From Actinomycetota bacterium (GTDB lineage: Bacteria; Actinomycetota; Actinomycetes; S36-B12; UBA10799): a stretch of 11,375 nucleotides of DNA. The position numbers were made by a program, and so were the translations under genes. The stretch is taken from contig JAUPKM010000072.1 in assembly GCA_030837445.1 (NCBI GenBank), forward strand, positions 1-11,375, given 5' to 3'. This document shows positions 8,089 through 11,375 of the stretch, one piece after another. Positions within the stretch are counted from its first letter, which is position 1, and every line of letters begins with the position of its first letter. The notes below the pieces were generated by a model, which was given only the letters and a program-made list of their open reading frames with translations, had not been told where the DNA came from and searched no databases.

Positions 8089-8454
8089 GTGCTGATCGAC
8101 TGGACCTCAACGTTCGACGGGTTCCTCGATCGACTGGAAGCAGAGGGAGGTCAGCGTCTCATCCTCCTTTTGTCGTTGCTGGAAGTGCTGGAGCACCTTG
8201 ATGAAGTGCCTGTGCAGGAATCGGCCACGCTCAAGCGCGTCCGACAAGGCCACCGCTATCCCCTGTGGCGGATTGCTCACCCCTTCGTGCCGGGTATTGC
8301 CATGCGGCTCATCGTCTGGTTTGCGCCGAGTGGTGAGGTGGTCGTCGCTGCGACCGCATTCGACAAGGCAGGCGTGGGTGACGTCTGGTACGCCTCAGCA
8401 GTGACGACAGCGAATGCTGTTATTGATGAATGGAAGCGGGTAAACGCCAAATGA
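8089..8454 (+). CDS. RelE/HigB-like toxin of a type II toxin-antitoxin system
   Basis: The 121-residue protein begins VLIDWTSTFDGFLDRLE and carries a RelE/HigB (phage Gp49-like) core: basic segment LKRVRQGHRYPLWRIAHPF, then strands MRLIVWFA and EVVVAATAFDKAG, and a C-terminal helix ending DEWKR. The FDKAG...GDVWY segment resembles the mycobacterial HigB-like group of which M. tuberculosis Rv3182 is a member, from memory. Proteins of this fold usually cleave mRNA at the ribosome. The GTG at 8089 is chosen because it lies just behind a -10 box; a longer in-frame opening from 7930 would run through the promoter. The toxin gene comes first and its TGA overlaps the ATG of the antitoxin (ATGA), the order typical of HigBA. 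GC content is lower than in the genes to the left. Family assignment is good; activity is inferred. Confidence 0.82.
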   Translation: MLIDWTSTFDGFLDRLEAEGGQRLILLLSLLEVLEHLDEVPVQESATLKRVRQGHRYPLWRIAHPFVPGIAMRLIVWFAPSGEVVVAATAFDKAGVGDVWYASAVTTANAVIDEWKRVNAK

Positions 8455-8810
8455 GCGAAGAGAGCATCACTTTTGTCAGGGGGAACGCCCGCCTTGAGCA
8501 ATTGCTGAGTGACCCCGAGCGACGCGCACGCGTGGACGCGATCCGCGAAGGAATGAGACAGACCGACGGTGAACATGCGATGGGGTTGGCGATGATTCGC
8601 CAGGCCGCCGACCTCACGCAGCAGGACATCGCGGACTTTCTCGGCGTTTCCCAGGTCGCGATTCAAAGGACGGAACAACGCAGCGACATGCTGCTGTCCA
8701 CATTGCGCCGCTACTTACTGGCGGCGGGTGCGGACCTGGAAATGACGGTGCGATGGCCGGATGGCCGCCACACCGTACTCACGCTCGACGAACTCGACAA
8801 GACTCGCTAG
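8451..8810 (+). CDS. XRE-family helix-turn-helix antitoxin
   Basis: The 119-residue protein has a helical N-terminal part (about 12-40), an XRE helix-turn-helix at about residues 49-77 (TQQDIADFLGVSQVAIQRTE, T56-E75), and a C-terminal strand-rich tail (DLEMTVRWPDGRHTVLTL). It is the cognate antitoxin of the toxin encoded immediately upstream: the start ATG at 8451 overlaps the toxin stop as ATGA. It should bind and neutralise the toxin and, through the helix-turn-helix, repress the promoter at the 8064-8081 palindrome. The region around its start is only about half G+C, well below the operon to the left, a sign of a mobile cassette. Confidence 0.88.
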   Translation: MSEESITFVRGNARLEQLLSDPERRARVDAIREGMRQTDGEHAMGLAMIRQAADLTQQDIADFLGVSQVAIQRTEQRSDMLLSTLRRYLLAAGADLEMTVRWPDGRHTVLTLDELDKTR

Positions 8811-8864
8811 GGAATTCCGCGCGCCGCCGGCCTTGCCAGCCGCCCGCGTCTCGTGGCAGTCGCC

Positions 8865-9404
8865 TCACCGCAAGGTGTCATCGACGAGGGCCGCGGCTAC
8901 CACGTAGACCCCGTGGGTAGCGACGGCGGTTGCGAGCACATCCGGCGCCCACCGCCACGGCGGCGGCGTCCGACCCAACAGCGGGAACATGGTGAAGGTC
9001 ATCGTCAGCAGAATCCCGCCGAACACCGCGCTCGCGCCGGGCTCGCGCAACCGGGACCGCAGCAGCACATGACTGATCCCGAATATGGATCCGTACCCCC
9101 AACGCAACGCGATTGCCAACTCCCCCGCCTGGGTGCTCGTCACGCTCGGCAGGTGCAGAATCGACGCCACGATCTGACCCGGAACGATGGTGTCATCGAA
9201 GTCCAAACCGGAGTCCGACGCCAACCCCGGCACCGCCGTCCCGTCCACGAGTCTCTGCACACCACCGTGAGCTCCGCCGCGGAACCTGCGCTCGACGTAG
9301 TAGGCCAGCGTCATCGCCATCGTCCCGGCAGCGCCGGCGAGCACCCCGCGAACGGGCCAGGCCAGCAGCGGCGGCCGGCTTCTTGCGCGTGGGGATCGGC
9401 TCAT
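8865..9404 (-). CDS. Hypothetical multi-pass membrane protein
   Basis: The 179-residue protein has an Arg-rich N-terminus (MSRSPRARSRPP) and about four membrane helices: 17-37 (GVLAGAAGTMAMT), 96-115, 124-143 and 156-174. Between the first two is a soluble loop of about 55 residues containing an acidic segment (LDFDD). The positively charged N-terminus suggests it stays in the cytoplasm. The first helix resembles small integral membrane proteins of unknown function in actinobacteria, but I cannot name the family. The ATG at 9404 is preferred; the longer opening to 9605 overlaps the pterin dehydratase gene on the other strand and has no membrane or domain content. It runs convergent to the toxin-antitoxin pair, 54 bases apart, and divergent from the dehydratase. 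Confidence 0.65.
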   Translation of the reverse strand: MSRSPRARSRPPLLAWPVRGVLAGAAGTMAMTLAYYVERRFRGGAHGGVQRLVDGTAVPGLASDSGLDFDDTIVPGQIVASILHLPSVTSTQAGELAIALRWGYGSIFGISHVLLRSRLREPGASAVFGGILLTMTFTMFPLLGRTPPPWRWAPDVLATAVATHGVYVVAAALVDDTLR

Positions 9405-9445
9405 AATTGTCACGAGTGTGCAGCACCTCAGGCGAGGGGACAATT
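9405..9445. promoter_or_regulatory. Divergent promoter region with an inverted repeat
   Basis: The 91-base gap between the membrane protein and the dehydratase holds seven-base arms AATTGTC (9405-9411) and GACAATT (9439-9445), 27 bases apart. The right copy, GACAAT, could be a weak -10 for the dehydratase gene. The left copy ends against the membrane protein's start codon and is too close to serve as a leaderless -10. A shared regulator is possible, but evidence is thin. Confidence 0.25.
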
Positions 9446-9495
9446 CGACATCGGTGCCGCTGGTCGCCGGGTCGGGGCGATGGTTGACTGACCGC

Positions 9496-9792
9496 ATGCA
9501 GACGCTGACCCCGGACACACTTGCCGCCGCCCTGGTTGACCTGCCCGGCTGGGTCGGCTCGACGACTCTGATCGAGCGCGAGTTCACCGCACCGGATTTC
9601 GCCACTGGGATCCGACTGGTGGTTCAAGCCGGTGATGAGGCCGAGGCACTCGATCACCACCCTGACATCGACATCCGCTGGGTCCGCGTCCGGTTTGCGC
9701 TCAGCACACACTCCGCTGGCGGCGTGACGGCGTTGGATATCGAACTCGCCCGGCGGATAACCGCAAGCGCTGACGCTCTGGGCTGCCGCTAG
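9496..9792 (+). CDS. phhB: Pterin-4a-carbinolamine dehydratase
   Basis: The 98-residue protein is a full-length 4a-hydroxytetrahydrobiopterin dehydratase, about the usual size. The signature is intact: DHHPDIDIRW with H54, H55 and P56, followed by LSTHSAGG with H72; the 18-residue spacing from H54 to H72 matches the three catalytic histidines of the mammalian enzyme. The enzyme dehydrates the carbinolamine formed by pterin-dependent hydroxylases so that the pterin can be recycled; in bacteria without such a hydroxylase nearby its role is less clear, and none lies in this window. The ATG at 9496 gives the normal N-terminus for the family; earlier in-frame GTG codons would add an unsupported extension. 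It has no operon partner: the genes on either side are on the other strand. Confidence 0.92.
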   Translation: MQTLTPDTLAAALVDLPGWVGSTTLIEREFTAPDFATGIRLVVQAGDEAEALDHHPDIDIRWVRVRFALSTHSAGGVTALDIELARRITASADALGCR

Positions 9793-9864
9793 AGGGGTGG
9801 CATCCGTGCCCGACCCCCCGGGTTGCGGCTGCGCGCCAGTTGCCGGTGTAGGCGGTGACGCATG

Positions 9865-11097
9865 TCAGTCGCGCCGGATGCTGTGGGCGTACTCGTCGAG
9901 CACGTCCAGGATGCCGGTGTGCTGCCAGATCCGGTTGCGGCGCATCCCAGTGCGTTCGCTGAGGACACCTCGGGCGGTGAGCAGGTCGAGGGTTCTCCCG
10001 GCTGTGACCTTGTTCAGCCCGAGGGTCTCCACGAGGTACGCGGTAGTAACCACGGGCTGGCCGACCAGGCGAGGCAGGACGGTCCACACGGCGGCCTGCG
10101 GGCGCACGCCGACGAGTTTGCCGCGCCCGTCGGCGAGTTGGGCGGCGAGTTCGTCAACCAGGTGACGGCCCGTGACCGTCGCGAACCGGGCGGCGTCGGC
10201 GAAGCGAGCCACGATCGGGCCCGGATCACCGTCACGGTAGGCCGTGAGCGCATCGAAGTAGCTGCCGGTATCGGTGAGCAGACCGGCCGACAGGGGCACC
10301 GTCGTGTGCGAGGCGAGGCCCTTGTTTCGCAGCAGAGCTTGCGCGAACGCGCGCCCGGTGCGCCCGTTGCCGTCGACGAAAGGATGGACGGTCTCGAACT
10401 GCGCGTGAGCCACCGCGACTTGAACCAGGACGGGCAGATCATCGCGCGACGCGAAAACAACCAGGTCCCGCATGGCCGCTGGCACGCGTTGGGGTTGAGG
10501 TGCGACGAAGTCGGCGCCGCGCGGGCCAGCATTGTCCTTGCCGATCCACACGAGTTGATCTCGGAAGACTCCGGCGTGCCGCTCGAATCCGGGCTGCCGA
10601 CTGAGCATCTCCCGGTGCATCGCCAGGATGGCTGCTTCATCGATGCGCTCCGCCAAACTCAGAGCGGCCTCCATCGCGCGGACATTGCCGATCACCGTCA
10701 TCGCGTTTGATCTACTCGTCTGATCCAGCTCCGCCAGCGCAAGCTGCCTCGCGCTCGTGGTGAGGTTCTCGATCTGAGAACTACTCACGGCCTCGGTGCG
10801 CAGCAGGATGGCTGACATCGGCCCGGCAGCAGGATCGTCGACACCAAGGGCGCCCCGGGCATGGGCGTCGAAATCCAGCAAGGCGCGCGTGGCGTCCTCG
10901 ACGTCAGCACTGACCGACCCGCTGAAAGTGGGCCGCCACTCGGCGATCTGGGCGGGCAGCGTCGACTCATACGGGCCACGCTGTCGGCGGAGTTCGGATC
11001 GGGAATACAGCCCAGCGTCTGCGGGATCCCACAGGTACCGCTCCCGGCCAGCCGCGGGCACTATGAACCCGTCGCCGGCCTGCGATTCCGTGACCAT
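9865..11097 (-). CDS. Fic family protein (AMP-transferase) with C-terminal winged helix
   Basis: The 410-residue protein is complete. It has a Fic/DOC N-terminal domain (about 1-120), a central Fic domain with a canonical motif HPFVDGNGRTGR (H238-R249, catalytic H238), and a C-terminal winged helix-turn-helix (about 335-405, including TTAYLVETLGLNKVTAGRTL). Fic enzymes transfer AMP, or other phosphate-containing groups, onto target hydroxyls. The sequence SSSQIEN ahead of the Fic domain fits the inhibitory pattern [S/T]xxxE[G/N] (S106, E110, N111), whose glutamate keeps the ATP site closed, as in class II Fic proteins. The winged helix suggests DNA binding or autoregulation. It is a single gene convergent with the pterin dehydratase and transcribed from its own promoter at 11104-11109. 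No separate antitoxin gene is adjacent, as expected when the inhibitory segment is internal. The target is unknown. Confidence 0.95.
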   Translation of the reverse strand: MVTESQAGDGFIVPAAGRERYLWDPADAGLYSRSELRRQRGPYESTLPAQIAEWRPTFSGSVSADVEDATRALLDFDAHARGALGVDDPAAGPMSAILLRTEAVSSSQIENLTTSARQLALAELDQTSRSNAMTVIGNVRAMEAALSLAERIDEAAILAMHREMLSRQPGFERHAGVFRDQLVWIGKDNAGPRGADFVAPQPQRVPAAMRDLVVFASRDDLPVLVQVAVAHAQFETVHPFVDGNGRTGRAFAQALLRNKGLASHTTVPLSAGLLTDTGSYFDALTAYRDGDPGPIVARFADAARFATVTGRHLVDELAAQLADGRGKLVGVRPQAAVWTVLPRLVGQPVVTTAYLVETLGLNKVTAGRTLDLLTARGVLSERTGMRRNRIWQHTGILDVLDEYAHSIRRD

Positions 11098-11103
11098 TCA
11101 ACG

Positions 11104-11109
11104 ACTATA
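11104..11109 (-). promoter_or_regulatory. -10 box (TATAGT) of the Fic gene, leaderless
   Basis: On the minus strand TATAGT is followed by CGTTGA and then the ATG at 11097. A start of transcription six to seven bases after the -10 would fall on the A of the ATG, giving a leaderless mRNA. No Shine-Dalgarno precedes the ATG, which also supports the assigned start. No clear -35 is seen. Confidence 0.65.
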
Positions 11110-11201
11110 GGCACAGTTCGCGCTGAATCTGTTACTAATCCGCGGGCGAGCGCTCAGAGAATGTCAGGGGTTGGCCCTAACGTGGAGAACGTTGAGAACC
11201 G

Positions 11202-11258
11202 AATGCGGCGGGCCCCAATGCGGCGGGCCCCAATGCGGCGGGCCCCAATGCGGCGGGC
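11202..11258. repeat. 15-base tandem repeat, about 3.8 copies
   Basis: Three perfect head-to-tail copies of AATGCGGCGGGCCCC (11202-11216, 11217-11231, 11232-11246) are followed by 12 matching bases of a fourth (11247-11258). The period is five codons. In the frame of the downstream ATG at 11314 it would read as repeats of Met-Arg-Arg-Ala-Pro, without a stop. It lies in the 216-base gap between the Fic gene and the partial gene at the right edge. Short related pieces GTGGAGAAC, GTTGAGAACC and TTGGAGAACC occur on both sides, so the region has expanded by local duplication. Confidence 0.9.
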
Positions 11259-11299
11259 ACTGTTGGAGAACCGGCCGCCACCACCGATTGCGAACCGTG

Positions 11300-11307
11300 A
11301 GGGGGAG
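11300..11307 (+). promoter_or_regulatory. Ribosome binding site of the right-edge gene
   Basis: AGGGGGAG is followed by a six-base spacer CCAAAC and ATG at 11314. The purine run and spacing fit a normal Shine-Dalgarno and argue for that ATG as the start. Confidence 0.6.
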
Positions 11308-11313
11308 CCAAAC

Positions 11314-11375
11314 ATGGGATTCCGCGACAGGATTCTAGGCAGGCTGGAATTGGTCAGCGAGGTCGATAACTCGCC
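11314..11375 (+). CDS. Partial gene of unknown function (N-terminus only)
   Basis: Only 20 codons are present, beginning MGFRDRILGRLELVSEVDNS, with the frame open to the right edge. A Shine-Dalgarno at 11300-11307 supports this start. The same frame is also open upstream to an ATG at 11161, which would place the tandem repeat inside the coding region and add 51 residues; I consider that less likely because no ribosome binding site or -10 box was seen for it. The fragment is amphipathic and helical in character. No family can be assigned from so short a piece. Confidence 0.5.
   Translation, partial: MGFRDRILGRLELVSEVDNS

Noticed and set aside
8811..8864. Possible bidirectional terminator between the antitoxin and the membrane protein
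   Set aside because: Only a five-base TGCCA/TGGCA pairing with a long loop and no T-tract was found, which is too weak to call.
9405..9605. N-terminal extension of the membrane protein from 9605
   Set aside because: It overlaps the pterin dehydratase coding region on the other strand and adds a Ser/Arg/Val-rich sequence with no features. The ATG at 9404 gives a normal short charged N-terminus before the first membrane helix.
9793..9864. Possible terminator between the dehydratase and the Fic gene
   Set aside because: The 72 bases are GC-rich, but no hairpin with sufficient stem and no T-tract could be drawn.
9862..10710. Plus-strand open frame (282 codons) opposite the Fic gene
   Set aside because: The Fic motif and winged helix on the minus strand are clear, and the plus-strand frame has no domain.
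11202..11258. CRISPR-like array
   Set aside because: The 15-base units are directly adjacent with no spacers, so this is a simple tandem repeat.

Overview
This window comes from a high-GC actinobacterium, most likely a Mycolicibacterium/Mycobacterium-type organism. The grounds are codon use with strong G/C third positions, frequent GTG starts, two promoters with a TANNNT -10 box a few bases before the start codon (the leaderless arrangement common in mycobacteria), and a mycobacterial-style toxin-antitoxin pair and pterin dehydratase. The genus is an inference from style, not from a marker gene.

Positions 1-7949 hold one minus-strand operon, read from right to left. It starts with a 169-residue protein of unknown function (7440-7949). 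After a 118-base gap with a dyad comes a NERD nuclease / superfamily 1 (SF1) helicase fusion (5636-7321). This overlaps by 11 bases a large AddB-like protein with a C-terminal PD-(D/E)XK nuclease (2515-5646), which overlaps by 4 bases (GTGA) a UvrD/AddA-like helicase (1-2518) that runs off the left edge after motif VI. The overlaps imply translational coupling and a shared function: a RecBCD/AddAB-like helicase-nuclease machine with an extra NERD-helicase component. Gene order B then A is the same as in the classical addBA operon, but the AddB-like subunit has no Walker A and only three of the four cysteines of the AddB iron-sulfur cluster. This is the strongest candidate for an undescribed system, for DNA repair or anti-phage defence.

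Positions 8064-8810 hold a plus-strand, lower-GC HigBA-like toxin-antitoxin pair. It has a leaderless GTG toxin start directly behind a -10 box that lies inside a palindrome. Two genes that look unrelated to defence follow: a convergent four-helix membrane protein (8865-9404, minus) and a pterin-4a-carbinolamine dehydratase (9496-9792, plus).

Positions 9865-11097 (minus) encode a complete Fic AMP-transferase with an intact FIC motif, a class II-type inhibitory motif and a C-terminal winged helix, transcribed from an apparently leaderless promoter. To its right is a 216-base intergenic region with a 15-base tandem repeat, then the first 20 codons of an unidentified plus-strand gene with a good ribosome binding site. 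The neighbourhood of helicase-nucleases, a toxin-antitoxin pair and a Fic protein looks like a small defence or accessory island. No RNA genes, insertion sequences, CRISPR arrays or convincing intrinsic terminators were seen, and no stretch over 300 bases lacks a gene.
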